The notes under the pieces are model-generated. The model had not been told where the DNA came from and ran no database searches. It was given only the letters and a program-made list of their open reading frames with translations. The position numbers and the translations under genes are program-made. DNA of 64,000 bases from Nitrosomonas eutropha (GTDB taxonomy: Bacteria; Pseudomonadota; Gammaproteobacteria; Burkholderiales; Nitrosomonadaceae): NCBI RefSeq assembly GCF_003201195.1, contig NZ_QICQ01000001.1, forward strand, positions 1 to 64,000, given 5' to 3'. Shown in pieces: positions 9,047 through 19,719 of this stretch; position 1 is the stretch's first letter, and each line of letters starts with the position of its first letter.

Positions 9047-9628
9047 ATGCATACGATATTAAAAAGCCTGCTTCTCATCGTCGGTTACCTTGTGACGAAT
9101 ACCGCCGTGGCATCGGAGGTCAGGCAGACTTCTATCATCGAAGGCCCTATTCACACACTCGGCAAACACTCTCATAAGGCAAGTCCTCGGCTCGAGAGCT
9201 TGCGAAAAATGTTTCTTAACACGCCACTGAGCGAACGCGCTCGTATCAATTCAGCCTTTGGCTACCGGCTACATCCCGTTTCGGGCAAGTGGGCAGGCCA
9301 TCAAGGTCTTGATTACCCTGCCCCAAAAGGCACCCCCATCCGCGCAACGGCTCAGGGAAAAATCTCTTTCATTGGTGTTCAAAATGGATATGGCAAAGTG
9401 ATTTTCATAGAACACGACAATAATTATTCCACTGTCTATGCGCATCAAAGTCGTTTTAAGAATGGTCTAAGGAAAGGGGCCAACATAGAAAAGGGACAAA
9501 TCATTGGCTATGTCGGTTCAACCGGAACATCCAGTGGCCCTCATCTGCATTACGAACTGCGCGTCAACAATCAACCGATAGACCCCATCCAGGAAAAACG
9601 GCAACTTGCCTCCTATGTCCAAAGATGA
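9047..9628 (+). CDS. M23 peptidoglycan endopeptidase, exported
   Basis: Placed from ATG 9047, where a hydrophobic signal follows (ILKSLLLIVGYLV), giving 193 residues. The LytM/M23 domain carries the zinc ligands in GHQGLDY and GPHLHYEL, plus YAHQS. It would cleave peptide cross-links of peptidoglycan in the periplasm. It lies between the cupredoxin and cytochrome c genes on the same strand, about 200 bases after the first and 80 before the second. A role in wall remodelling during copper stress is inference; a regulated murein hydrolase of another purpose is possible. Confidence 0.88.
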   Translation: MHTILKSLLLIVGYLVTNTAVASEVRQTSIIEGPIHTLGKHSHKASPRLESLRKMFLNTPLSERARINSAFGYRLHPVSGKWAGHQGLDYPAPKGTPIRATAQGKISFIGVQNGYGKVIFIEHDNNYSTVYAHQSRFKNGLRKGANIEKGQIIGYVGSTGTSSGPHLHYELRVNNQPIDPIQEKRQLASYVQR

Positions 9629-9709
9629 GGCTACGTTGTGCCGCCCGAATAGCGGTAGCTGAAAATCACATAGATTGATCGTGCAACAAAGTGAGTGGGG
9701 ATAATTCCA

Positions 9710-10195
9710 ATGGCAATAGCGGTGAAAAAAACAGGCGTGATGATTGGTGTGCTTGGTGCCCTGGCGCTCGGAGCCGGCTTGTTTATGTATGAAGCCTTGA
9801 TGGACTCAAGACCGGTATTTATTGATCCTTCCGATCAAGAACTCGTAGCCATCGGCAAAGACATCTACGCCAACAACTGCTTATCCTGCCATGGCGCGAA
9901 GCTGGAAGGCCAGCCTGACTGGCGGGTACGTCAAGCCAATGGTCGTTTGCCTGCGCCACCGCACGACGAAACGGGCCATACCTGGCATCATCCGGACGCC
10001 GTGTTGATTGACATCACTAAAAATGGCCTGGTGCCTGGCGTGACAGCCCCACCCGGATATGTGAGCGATATGCCGGCCTATAACAAATTACTGACCGATC
10101 ACGACATTCGGGCTGTGCTCGCTTATATCAAGAGTTCTTGGCCCAAGCAGGCGTTAGTTGCTCAAAAAGAAATCACGCAGCAACGGCCACAGTAA
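9710..10195 (+). CDS. Membrane-anchored c-type cytochrome
   Basis: A 161-residue class I cytochrome c from ATG 9710. One N-terminal helix (GVMIGVLGALALGAGLF) anchors it in the membrane. The single haem site CLSCH is at about 57-61 and a Met ligand is likely in SDMPAY. It resembles the small cytochromes annotated near copper-resistance genes. It ends 22 bases from the convergent Cu-ATPase stop. A paralogue at 33892-34371 also lies near a Cu-ATPase, which suggests a functional link such as electron transfer for copper oxidation. Maturation would need Ccm, which is encoded in this window. Confidence 0.88.
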   Translation: MAIAVKKTGVMIGVLGALALGAGLFMYEALMDSRPVFIDPSDQELVAIGKDIYANNCLSCHGAKLEGQPDWRVRQANGRLPAPPHDETGHTWHHPDAVLIDITKNGLVPGVTAPPGYVSDMPAYNKLLTDHDIRAVLAYIKSSWPKQALVAQKEITQQRPQ

Positions 10196-10216
10196 CTCAT
10201 TAGGCGTGAAAGCCTT

Positions 10217-12601
10217 TTATTTTGCTTTACGCAACCGCAATGCATTGGTCACCACCGAGGCCGAGCTCAAGCTCATCGCCAGCGCAGCAAACATCGGCGA
10301 GAGCAACAGCCCCGTCCACGGATACAACACACCCGCCGCCAGTGGCACGCCCAAAGCGTTATACACGAAGGCAAATCCCAGGTTTTGCTCCATATTGGCG
10401 ATGGTCGCGTCAGACAAATGGCGGGCAATCGAGATACCTCGCAAATCGCCTTTCACCAGCGTGACCTGGGCGCTATTCATGGCGACATCGGTGCCGGTAC
10501 CCATGGCAATGCCCACATCAGCTTTGGCCAAGGCAGGGGCATCATTAATGCCATCCCCCGCCATCGCCACGATATGCCCTTGGTCTTGAAGCTTTGTGAC
10601 AAGATCGAGCTTATCGGCTGGCTTTACCTCACCATGAAATTCATCGATACCCAGACGCTGCGCCACGGCTTGGGCCGTCGATACCCCATCTCCCGTGGCC
10701 ATGATGACGCGAATTCCAGCGGCCTTCAGTTCATTCAAGGCTTCTTGTGTACTGGCTTTAATGGGGTCTGACACAGCAAGCAAGCCCAACAGGTCGCCAT
10801 TCGCGGCCAGATACATGACGCTCGCGCCTTGCACACGCAGGCGATCTGCCTTTTCGCTCAGTCTCGCCACATCGACGCCTTCTTGCTGCATCAATGCGGT
10901 ATTACCGAGCGCCAAACGCTTGCTCTCAACCTTTCCGCGAACGCCAATCCCGGAGCCGGATTCAAACTCATCTACCGTGGCCAGGGCAATGCCCTGCTCT
11001 CGCGCGGCATTAACGATAGCGTCGGCCAGCGGGTGCTCACTGCCTTGATCCAGGCTGGCAGCCAGGCGCAGCACCTCGTCGGCGCTAACGCCCTGGACGG
11101 GAACCGCTTGCTCAAACGTGGGCCGCCCTTCTGTCAAGGTGCCGGTCTTATCGACGATTAAGGCATCGACCTTGCGGAAGTTCTCGATGGCAGCGGCATC
11201 CCGGAACAAGACGCCGTGCGTCGCACCACGACCAGTGGCGACCATAATAGACATAGGAGTCGCGAGACCTAGCGCACACGGGCAGGCAATGATCAGCACG
11301 GCCACCGCATTGATCAGACCGTACACCCAGCTGGGCTGTGGCCCCCAGAACCCCCACACGAAAAACGTAATCACAGCGATAGCGACCACCGCCATGACAA
11401 AATAGCCCGCCACATGATCGGCCATGCGTTGCATAGGCGCTCGGGAACGCTGTGCTTGCGCCACAAGCTGCACGATTTGAGACAACACTGTAGCCGCGCC
11501 CACTTTTTCGGCGCGTATCACCAGTGCACCCGATGTATTCATCGTGGCGCCAATGACTTTATCGCCCACGCGTTTGCTGACGGGTAGCGGTTCGCCGGTC
11601 AGCATGGATTCGTCAATTGAACTCGCCCCCTCTTCCACCGCCCCATCCACCGGCACTTTTTCGCCCGGACGCACACGCAAGCGATCGCCTTCGTGAACGT
11701 GGGTCAGCGGCACATCTTCTTCGGTACCATCTGGCAGGATACGCCGCGCCGTCTTCGGGGCTAATCCCATTAGCGACTTGATGGCCGCCGAGGTTTGTGA
11801 GCGGGCTCTTAGCTCAAGGATTTGCCCGAAAAGCGTCAAGGAGATGATGACAACCGCCGCTTCAAAATATACTGCGATGCGTCCCATGGACAAGAACGTG
11901 TCGGGAAACACTTCCGGCGTAACCGTCGCCACGACGCTATAGATAAAAGCCGCCGCTGTTCCCAAGCCGATGAGCGTCCACATATTGGGGCTACGGTTAA
12001 TCACCGACTGAACGCCGCGCACAAAGAACGGCCAGCCAGCCCACAGCACGACAGGCAAGGAAAGCACCAGCTCGATCCAACTTTGGGCGGTCATGCCAAA
12101 CCAGCCAAACTGGTGGCCAAACATGGCCAGCGTCGTGACGATTATCGTTAAAGGCAAGGTCCACCAAAACCGGCGGGTAAAGTCCGCCAACTCGGGATTA
12201 TCGTCATCGAGTGTAGGCATAAGCGGTTCCAGCGCCATGCCGCACTTAGGACAGTTTCCAGGGTGATCTCGGCGAATCTCGGGATGCATCGGACAGGTAT
12301 AGATCGTGCCCGGTGCGGCTGCCTGAGTTGATTGCTCGCTCGATTGGCTTTTAGAGAGATATTTGGCCGGGCCGGCACTGAATTTGGCTTGGCAGCCAGT
12401 GCTGCAGAAATAAAACAGCTGGCCGTCAAGCTCAAGATGGTGTGGCGATTGTTCGGTCACCGACATTCCGCACACTGGGTCCTTTAACGTCGAGACCGGG
12501 GACTCAGGCAATTTAGCGTGGTTCTCGCCAAGTGGCGTAGATCCGCCGCTTAAGTCACCGGGTTGGCCGAGATGAGTGTGTTTGTGATCATGTGCTGTCA
12601 T
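10217..12601 (-). CDS. Copper-exporting P1B-type ATPase with YHS domain
   Basis: A 794-residue pump. The N-terminus is His-rich and holds a YHS-like metal domain (DPVCGMSV near 41, FCSTGC near 65) and a second zinc-ribbon-like metal site, YTCPMHPEI near 101 with CPKCGM. The membrane core has CPC at 440-442, the TGEP loop near 335, the phosphorylation site DKTGT at 484 and GDGINDAP. It lacks classical CxxC HMA domains. It should export Cu(I) from the cytoplasm. A cop-box-like site lies 151 bp upstream. It is closely similar to the pump at 30974-33310. Confidence 0.94.
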   Translation of the reverse strand: MTAHDHKHTHLGQPGDLSGGSTPLGENHAKLPESPVSTLKDPVCGMSVTEQSPHHLELDGQLFYFCSTGCQAKFSAGPAKYLSKSQSSEQSTQAAAPGTIYTCPMHPEIRRDHPGNCPKCGMALEPLMPTLDDDNPELADFTRRFWWTLPLTIIVTTLAMFGHQFGWFGMTAQSWIELVLSLPVVLWAGWPFFVRGVQSVINRSPNMWTLIGLGTAAAFIYSVVATVTPEVFPDTFLSMGRIAVYFEAAVVIISLTLFGQILELRARSQTSAAIKSLMGLAPKTARRILPDGTEEDVPLTHVHEGDRLRVRPGEKVPVDGAVEEGASSIDESMLTGEPLPVSKRVGDKVIGATMNTSGALVIRAEKVGAATVLSQIVQLVAQAQRSRAPMQRMADHVAGYFVMAVVAIAVITFFVWGFWGPQPSWVYGLINAVAVLIIACPCALGLATPMSIMVATGRGATHGVLFRDAAAIENFRKVDALIVDKTGTLTEGRPTFEQAVPVQGVSADEVLRLAASLDQGSEHPLADAIVNAAREQGIALATVDEFESGSGIGVRGKVESKRLALGNTALMQQEGVDVARLSEKADRLRVQGASVMYLAANGDLLGLLAVSDPIKASTQEALNELKAAGIRVIMATGDGVSTAQAVAQRLGIDEFHGEVKPADKLDLVTKLQDQGHIVAMAGDGINDAPALAKADVGIAMGTGTDVAMNSAQVTLVKGDLRGISIARHLSDATIANMEQNLGFAFVYNALGVPLAAGVLYPWTGLLLSPMFAALAMSLSSASVVTNALRLRKAK

Positions 12602-12751
12602 GACGTAGCCGCTTTCCCATTTGGTATTGGGCTACGCTGACCGCTATCACCACCCTGAAACAGCGTAGAGCCCTAGATCGCACCGGATGGCAGGTGTATT
12701 GATCATGTCACACTTTACTGTTCGCGAAACTGACAATTTGCGGTCAATTTC

Positions 12752-12767
12752 ATTACATTTTTGTCAT
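12752..12767. promoter_or_regulatory. Cop-box-like palindrome upstream of first Cu-ATPase
   Basis: ATTACA-TTTT-TGTCAT, one mismatch from the consensus, 151 bp upstream of the ATPase start on the minus strand. Confidence 0.6.
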
Positions 12768-12869
12768 GAATAATGACGACAATAGCTAATCGACGGATCG
12801 CATTTTAGTAGACATCTATAAATTAAAGATACACATGCACCAAAACAATGAACCATCGTATACGAGGCA

Positions 12870-13202
12870 TTAAGCGCCCGTATAAAAGCTTTGAATGTAT
12901 GCTTTTTCTCTAGCGGTCAGTGCCTTTAATTCCTGCTGAACCTGTGCTCGTGACTTCATTGGCTCAGCGTTGATTTGAGGCCAAATACCTGTCGCTTCTC
13001 CTTGACGTGTAGCCCAAGTAGGGTCTGCCTTGGCGTGCTCAAGCTCCTGGAGCACCTGCGTTCGACTCTTCATGTTGGACCAATCCTGCACTTCGGTACC
13101 GCCCTGCTCACTATTATCGGGAATCCAATAAGCAAAACTGGTGGCGGGAACCGCTAATGCAGCGGCTAGCAAGGCGAAAAGAGTTTTTGAACGAAATGAC
13201 AT
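12870..13202 (-). CDS. DUF4148 exported protein
   Basis: About 110 residues from ATG 13202 (an upstream ATG at 13214 is also in frame; GGAAC lies 6-7 bases before 13202). A signal sequence (LFALLAAALAVPATSFA) is followed by two copies of the DUF4148 motif, SRTQVLQELEHAKADP and SRAQVQQELKALT. The family consists of small periplasmic proteins of unknown function, common in Burkholderiales. This is one of three such genes in the window, and all lie near copper genes. Confidence 0.8.
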   Translation of the reverse strand: MSFRSKTLFALLAAALAVPATSFAYWIPDNSEQGGTEVQDWSNMKSRTQVLQELEHAKADPTWATRQGEATGIWPQINAEPMKSRAQVQQELKALTAREKAYIQSFYTGA

Positions 13203-13323
13203 AGTAGGTTCCATTGAGAGTCGTTGCCGCGAAGCGCTGTCATACTGCGCGATCGCTCTGCCAGTTCTTTCTGGTCAGGACTCCACTTTAGCGAGCAGCG
13301 CCCAACAGTCCGATGACGCTGGT

Positions 13324-13339
13324 ATGACGAATACGTCAT
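13324..13339. promoter_or_regulatory. Palindrome related to the cop box
   Basis: ATGACG-AATA-CGTCAT is a perfect inverted repeat with the same 6-4-6 layout as the cop boxes but different outer bases. It lies between the DUF4148 gene and the divergent DUF4396 pseudogene, so it could serve either. It is a weaker candidate than the eleven ATTACA-type sites. Confidence 0.35.
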
Positions 13340-13445
13340 TATTTGGTCTACCTTTGTAATGTAGGCCGCATCGAGGTAATGACCCGGTAACAGCACAGAA
13401 ATTGCTGACGAACAAGGTTCGAGCAGTAAGTGCGGACTGAAACCC

Positions 13446-14215
13446 GTGCGTTATTGCTTCAAGATTCCTATTATCGCCCAACCTATCGATTACTTTCTTA
13501 TTGTCTGGTTTGCTCTAGCGACTATATCCACAGCCTGCGTTGCGTGGGATCCGTTTCACCATAATCCCGAGCCGGTGGTAATGAAGTGGAGCTTCGTGTT
13601 GGTGATCTCTATATGGGGCCGATCGGCTTGCTGCTGTATGTAATAGCCGATGAAGAGCCCAGGTCAGGCGCGCATGAGCAATTCATCAAGCCACTGTGGA
13701 AACAAAGCGCATGCTCAACCATCCACTGCGTGGCAGGCGACGCCACTGGCACTATCCTGACGGCGGCGACCACGGCAGCGCTGGGGCTACCGATGTGGTT
13801 GGATCGCATTGTTGACTATTTAGCGGGGGGCGCGTTTGGTCTTTTCATCTTCCAGTCTCTTTTTATGGAAAGCATGATTGGCGGCAGCTACTGGGATAGT
13901 GTCAAAAAGTCCTTCATCCCGGAATTTATTAGTATGAATGCCATGATGGCAGGCATAGCGCCCACCATGAGGCTGCTAATAACTGCACGCAACATGCGGG
14001 CGATGGAGCCGGTCTAACTGCTGTTTTGGGGCGTCATGTCAGTTGGTAACATTGCTGGTTTTGCCGTAACTTACCCCGTCAATGGCTGGAGGGTAGCCAG
14101 GCAGATGAAACACGGCTTGAAGACCGAACGCCCAGACGAAACAAAACAGACAAAAAACAACCACTCAAGTAACGGCCATACATCAGTAAAGCCCTCTGCG
14201 GAGGGACATCATGCC
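13446..14215 (+). pseudogene. DUF4396 membrane protein, frameshifted and stopped
   Basis: The frame starting at GTG 13446 (CFKIPIIAQPIDYFLIVWFA) carries the first helix up to about 13600. The protein then continues one frame over (LYMGPIGLLLYVIADEEP), so one base is missing near 13600. At 14015-14017 a TAA breaks the second part after RAMEPV; the same frame resumes with LLFWGVMSVGNIAGFAVTYP. All three parts match the DUF4396 pattern, including HCVAGDATG and FIFQSLFMESM. The family is an inner-membrane protein of unknown function often paired with a multicopper oxidase. The gene cannot make a full product as written. Confidence 0.75.
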
Positions 14216-14428
14216 ATGCAACCTAATGTCACGCACACGCAATTAGCCGCTGTTACCATGGCCACTGACTTAATGCCATTGAGAGGCATGACTTTTCCGG
14301 CACTGTTTGTAAACATGCGCCTCTCAGCTCGCGACGTGGGTGGAGCGATTATGTCGCCCGGCATGATCATGGGGTGGGACACGCCTGTTGCGCCACTGTC
14401 CATTCAATTGACTGGGAAGCGCTCATGA
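14216..14428 (+). pseudogene. 5' fragment of a membrane-anchored multicopper oxidase
   Basis: In frame after the DUF4396 remnant, ATG 14216 begins a segment with an N-terminal hydrophobic region and the block LSARDVGGAIMSPGMIM. I recognise this block as the start of multicopper oxidases that follow DUF4396 genes. After WDTP the similarity stops and the frame runs into the end of merE. About 55 family-like residues remain. A matching 3' part lies in the opposite direction at 29844-30650. The assignment is tentative because no copper ligands lie in this part. Confidence 0.5.
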
Positions 14429-14659
14429 TCGGCCTCTGACGGCTCGCAGCAGCCGCGTCACAGACAGGACAAACAAGCCGGTCAGCATGAGGGCTGCAAT
14501 ACCCCAATGCTCTCCAATGAACGCGCCAGCCGTCGTGCCGGCCAGCACAATTGCGAGAATCGGCAAATAGCAGGGACAGGTCAGCACGGCCAGCACGCCC
14601 CACAGGTAGCCGGTGATCGGTTTGTGCGTCTCAGACGGCAAGCGCTCGGGGCTGTTCAT
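14423..14659 (-). CDS. merE: MerE, mercury transport membrane protein
   Basis: A 78-residue inner-membrane protein from ATG 14659. It has two helices and the motif LTCPCYLPI, where most MerE proteins have CPCHLP. The family moves Hg(II) or methylmercury across the inner membrane. It is last in the mer operon and overlaps merD by 4 bases. Confidence 0.92.
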   Translation of the reverse strand: MNSPERLPSETHKPITGYLWGVLAVLTCPCYLPILAIVLAGTTAGAFIGEHWGIAALMLTGLFVLSVTRLLRAVRGRS

Positions 14660-14901
14660 GGCAAACTCTCCGCGTGCAGTGCTGGCTCGGTTGGCATGGC
14701 TGCTAATTGCATTTCCAAGCTGGCCAACGCCTCGCGCCGACGTTCGACGAGCTGACGCAGCACCGCAAGCTGTGCAGATGAGCCATAGCCGCCCGTGGTG
14801 CACGCGACCGGCCGCAGCAATCCGCGCAGCAGATAGTCGCGCACGATATACACGCTCACCCCCGCATCAAGGGTCAGCCGGGACACTGTGTAGGCGCTCA
14901 T
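14656..14901 (-). CDS. merD: MerD, internally deleted
   Basis: From ATG 14901 the product is 81 residues; usual MerD is about 120. The N-terminal MerR-like helix-turn-helix is kept ([19 protein letters not shown]) up to TTGGYG. The sequence then jumps to [17 protein letters not shown], the normal C-terminal coiled coil. About 40 residues covering the rest of the DNA-binding and effector-linking part are missing with the frame preserved. MerD normally damps mer expression at the operator; this version may bind poorly or act as a dominant-negative dimer. Confidence 0.85.
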   Translation of the reverse strand: MSAYTVSRLTLDAGVSVYIVRDYLLRGLLRPVACTTGGYGSSAQLAVLRQLVERRREALASLEMQLAAMPTEPALHAESLP

Positions 14902-14918
14902 TGAGCACCTCCTTTTCC

Positions 14919-17088
<2,170 letters not shown>

Positions 17089-17103
17089 GGTAGACCTCTC
17101 TGA

Positions 17104-17454
17104 TTAGTAGAAAAACGGCACGACATAGGGAAATCCGAGCGCGACCAGAACCAGCGCGGCTACGACCCAGAAAATGAGCTTGTAAGTAGCTCGCACTTGC
17201 GGAATCGTGCACACCTCGCCCGGCTTGCAGGCGGCTGTCTGCCGGTAGATGCGCCGCCAGGCGACGAAAAGCGCCACCAGCGCCACGCCGATAAAGATCG
17301 GGCGATAGGGTTCCAGCACCGTCAGGTTGCCGATCCATGCTCCGCTGAAGCCCAAGGCGATCAGAACCAACGGCCCGAGGCAGCAGGCTGACGCAAGAAT
17401 GGCGGCTAGCCCTCCGGTGAAGAGCACGCCGCGCCCGCTTTGTGGTGGAAACAT
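17104..17454 (-). CDS. merT: MerT, mercuric ion transporter
   Basis: A 116-residue inner-membrane protein with three hydrophobic segments. The Cys pair in ASACCLGPLVLIALG lies in the first helix and a second Cys pair lies in CKPGEVC in the cytoplasmic loop. It takes Hg(II) from MerP and moves it inward to MerA. It is the first gene of the operon and begins about 60 bases downstream of the mer promoter. Confidence 0.96.
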   Translation of the reverse strand: MFPPQSGRGVLFTGGLAAILASACCLGPLVLIALGFSGAWIGNLTVLEPYRPIFIGVALVALFVAWRRIYRQTAACKPGEVCTIPQVRATYKLIFWVVAALVLVALGFPYVVPFFY

Positions 17455-17489
17455 GCGCTTGTCCTTTCAAATTTGTATTCGATAGCTTA

Positions 17490-17520
17490 AGCTTACTTCC
17501 GTAGTTATGTACGGAGTCAA
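17490..17520 (-). promoter_or_regulatory. mer operator/promoter (MerR-type, 19-bp spacer)
   Basis: Read on the minus strand, TTGACT (17515-17520) and TAAGCT (17490-17495) are separated by 19 bp, the long spacer typical of MerR-controlled promoters. The spacer holds the dyad CCGTAC-ATAA-CTACGG; the second half differs by one base from the usual GTACGG. It drives merTPFADE and lies next to the divergent merR start. Confidence 0.9.
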
Positions 17521-17525
17521 GAGAT

Positions 17526-18002
17526 ATGCGAACTAATTTTAAGAATGTGACTATTGGCGTTTTTGCCAAGGCGGCCGGAGTCAATGTGGAGACCATCCGG
17601 TTCTACCAGCGCAAGGGCCTGCTGTCGGAGCCAGACAAGCCCTATGGCAGCATTCGCCGCTATGGCGAGGCGGATGTAACACGGGTGCGCTTTGTGAAAT
17701 CGGCCCAGCGGCTGGGCTTTAGCCTGGATGAAATCGCCGAGCTCCTACGGCTAGATGACGGAACACATTGCGAGGAAGCCAGCGGCCTAGCCGAGCACAA
17801 GCTCAAGGATGTGCGCGAAAAGATGGCCGATTTGGCGCGCATGGAGGCCGTGCTGTCTGAACTGGTGTGCGCCTGCCACTCACGGAAGGGAAACGTTACC
17901 TGCCCGCTGATTGCGTCACTGCAAGACGGAGCGAACCTCGCGGTGTCGGTGCAGAGTGGTCATGGGTTGACTACGCAGCCTGCTTTATTTTCCGAATTCT
18001 GA
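17526..18002 (+). CDS. merR: MerR, mercury-responsive regulator
   Basis: A 158-residue regulator divergent from merT. It has the N-terminal helix-turn-helix ([20 protein letters not shown]), a dimer helix and Hg(II)-binding cysteines in DGTHCEEAS and [15 protein letters not shown]. It activates the 19-bp-spacer promoter when Hg(II) binds. The C-terminus is about 14 residues longer than usual ([14 protein letters not shown]), probably by reading into non-mer DNA beyond an old junction. Confidence 0.95.
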   Translation: MRTNFKNVTIGVFAKAAGVNVETIRFYQRKGLLSEPDKPYGSIRRYGEADVTRVRFVKSAQRLGFSLDEIAELLRLDDGTHCEEASGLAEHKLKDVREKMADLARMEAVLSELVCACHSRKGNVTCPLIASLQDGANLAVSVQSGHGLTTQPALFSEF

Positions 18003-18131
18003 GACACCCCAAATAGAAACTGCAATTGAACGACCATCTCCATGTCGAAGGCCGTCGGCATCAGTTAACGCCATGACACTTGCTGGGAAGTACCGTACCG
18101 CCAACATTGGCTAACTTTCCCGGGAATGATC

Positions 18132-18562
18132 ATGCACATTCAACCGAAAATAACACGACGTGCGAGCACCCGGGCGATACATCGCCTGTTGCCGTTGCTG
18201 CTGGGAGCGAGCATGGCAGTCATCTCGTTTTCAGCGCCAGCTCAAACGCCAGCCACTCAACCAAACCAGCCTGTGACAGATTCGGAGGCGGCCAAGAGCG
18301 GCATGCCCATGGATATGCAGGGCTCCATGATGGAAATGCGCACAAGCATGGATGCTATGAAGCCCTCAGGTGATATTGACTATAACTTTGCCGCCATGAT
18401 GCAGGCTCACCACCAGGGCGCTGTAGACATGGCCGAGCTAAAGCTGAAAAAAGACAAGATTCCGAGATGAAACAGATGGCCAAAGAAATCATCGCAGCCC
18501 AGAAAAAAGAAATCGCGAAGTTCGATGAATGGTTCGCAGCGCATCCAAAGCCATCGAAATAG
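18132..18562 (+). pseudogene. DUF305 exported protein, frameshifted
   Basis: From ATG 18132 (or 18126 in the same frame) there is a signal sequence ending SFSAPAQ, a Met-rich stretch and the DUF305 motif FAAMMQAHHQGAVDMAELKL. The frame stops at 18470 after DKIPR. One frame over, EMKQMAKEIIAAQKKEIAKF and a normal family ending run to TAG 18560-18562. One G is missing in the CCGAGATG stretch near 18466. DUF305 proteins are ferritin-like helical proteins often found with copper genes. The gene is broken as written; a sequencing error in a GG run is also possible. Confidence 0.82.
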
Positions 18563-18599
18563 CTTGCTTGACAGGTCTTTGGGTCGAACTCAAGTCTCG

Positions 18600-18752
18600 T
18601 TATTGAGGCGAGGACAGCACTTCAAGCTTGTCGGCATACTTAATCATAATGTCGCCCATGGCGCGCATCATCTCGCCATGCATCTGCAGAACAGCGACGG
18701 CACCGACTATAACGACGCCGTCCACCCCGAAGATCAACTCCTTCTGTGACAT
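18600..18752 (-). CDS. 50-residue small protein downstream of cupredoxin
   Basis: A short frame begins MSQKELIFGVDGVVIVGAVA, a likely membrane helix, followed by an amphipathic part with MHGEMMRAMGDIM. It starts 15 bases after the cupredoxin stop on the same strand, which supports co-expression. No strong ribosome site is seen and I do not recognise the family. The Met/His residues would suit a copper role, but that is inference. Confidence 0.4.
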   Translation of the reverse strand: MSQKELIFGVDGVVIVGAVAVLQMHGEMMRAMGDIMIKYADKLEVLSSPQ

Positions 18753-18766
18753 TTCAATGCAATAAG

Positions 18767-19279
18767 TCAGCTGACCTTCACCTTGCCAACCATTCCTGCT
18801 TCCATGTGGCCTGGAAGCAGGCAGGCAAAATCAACAGTGCCCGCTTGGTCGAACTGCCACACCAAGCCACCTATCTTACCCGGGGCCAATGTGATCATAT
18901 TCGGTTCTGCGTGCTGCATTCCTGGCATTTTTTGCATTTCGGCCGCATGGGCCTTTAGATCGGCAATGGACCCGATTACCATTTCATGAGGAATTTTTCC
19001 GGTGTTTTTGATAAAGAAACGAACGGTCTCGCCAGCGCTCACCTTGATTTCATCAGGCGTAAATCGCATGGTGTCGTCCATCGTCAGCTCAATCGTACGT
19101 GTCACTTTGGATGCATCGCCCGGCTGGCCAGTTGCCGAAGGCGCATTCGACATCGTGGACATATCGTGGCCAGGCATGCCGTGCGTCGGCGCACCATGTT
19201 CCCCTGCATGGTTCCCCGCAGCCAATGCGAGGACTGGAAGCACACTCAAAGCCAGAACAGAAAGGGTCTTTTTCATCAT
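18767..19279 (-). CDS. Periplasmic cupredoxin (CopI-like), second copy
   Basis: A 170-residue paralogue of the protein at 8333-8845. It has a signal sequence (SVLALSVLPVLALAA), a His/Met-rich linker (HGMPGHDMSTM) and a cupredoxin domain with ligands in IPHEMVIG and DFACLLPGHMEAGM. All type 1 copper ligands are kept. A cop-box-like site lies about 200 bp upstream. Likely role: periplasmic copper binding or electron transfer. Confidence 0.9.
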   Translation of the reverse strand: MMKKTLSVLALSVLPVLALAAGNHAGEHGAPTHGMPGHDMSTMSNAPSATGQPGDASKVTRTIELTMDDTMRFTPDEIKVSAGETVRFFIKNTGKIPHEMVIGSIADLKAHAAEMQKMPGMQHAEPNMITLAPGKIGGLVWQFDQAGTVDFACLLPGHMEAGMVGKVKVS

Positions 19280-19479
19280 GAATACTCTCCTAGAGTTTGT
19301 TTAGGTAGGCAGCCATTTCAAGCTGCCGCAGTAAAAAACAGTATCGAAATCGAAAACTCAAGCCGGCCACAAAACAGGCTTCCTGATTCATAGCCTCAAG
19401 TTAGTCGCTTTAACGGCAACAGCATTGAGCAATCAATCGCACTTTAACGAAGTACAACTGCCGATCCGCAGACTTGTAG

Positions 19480-19495
19480 ATTACAATTTAGTAAT
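19480..19495. promoter_or_regulatory. Cop-box-like palindrome upstream of second cupredoxin
   Basis: ATTACA-ATTT-AGTAAT, one mismatch from the consensus, 200 bp upstream of the minus-strand cupredoxin start. The rest of the gap 19280-19719 holds only the doubtful small frame at 19553-19684. Confidence 0.5.
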
Positions 19496-19552
19496 GTCAG
19501 CTCCTGTTCTAGTCGGCGGTTTATATGGAGTTACCATGGACCTTCTCCATAT

Positions 19553-19684
19553 TTAGTCTGCGGTTCGTTTATGACCGTGTTTCAAAACAGCACGATCTAT
19601 AACAGACTGCTGGATGTTTAACTCGATGAAAGCAATGCCTTCATGCATTCGGCCGCTTTTGCGCAGGTAACCGTTCATAAACAT
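19553..19684 (-). CDS. Possible 43-residue protein
   Basis: A short frame starts MFMNGYLRKSGRMHEGIAF and ends GHKRTAD. It is charged, without membrane segment or signal. It follows the glycosyltransferase stop by 35 bases on the same strand. No family is recognised; it may be chance or a remnant. Confidence 0.2.
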   Translation of the reverse strand: MFMNGYLRKSGRMHEGIAFIELNIQQSVIDRAVLKHGHKRTAD

Positions 19685-19719
19685 ATTTGTTTCATGCGCG
19701 CGGTTCAGGCAGTTGGCGT

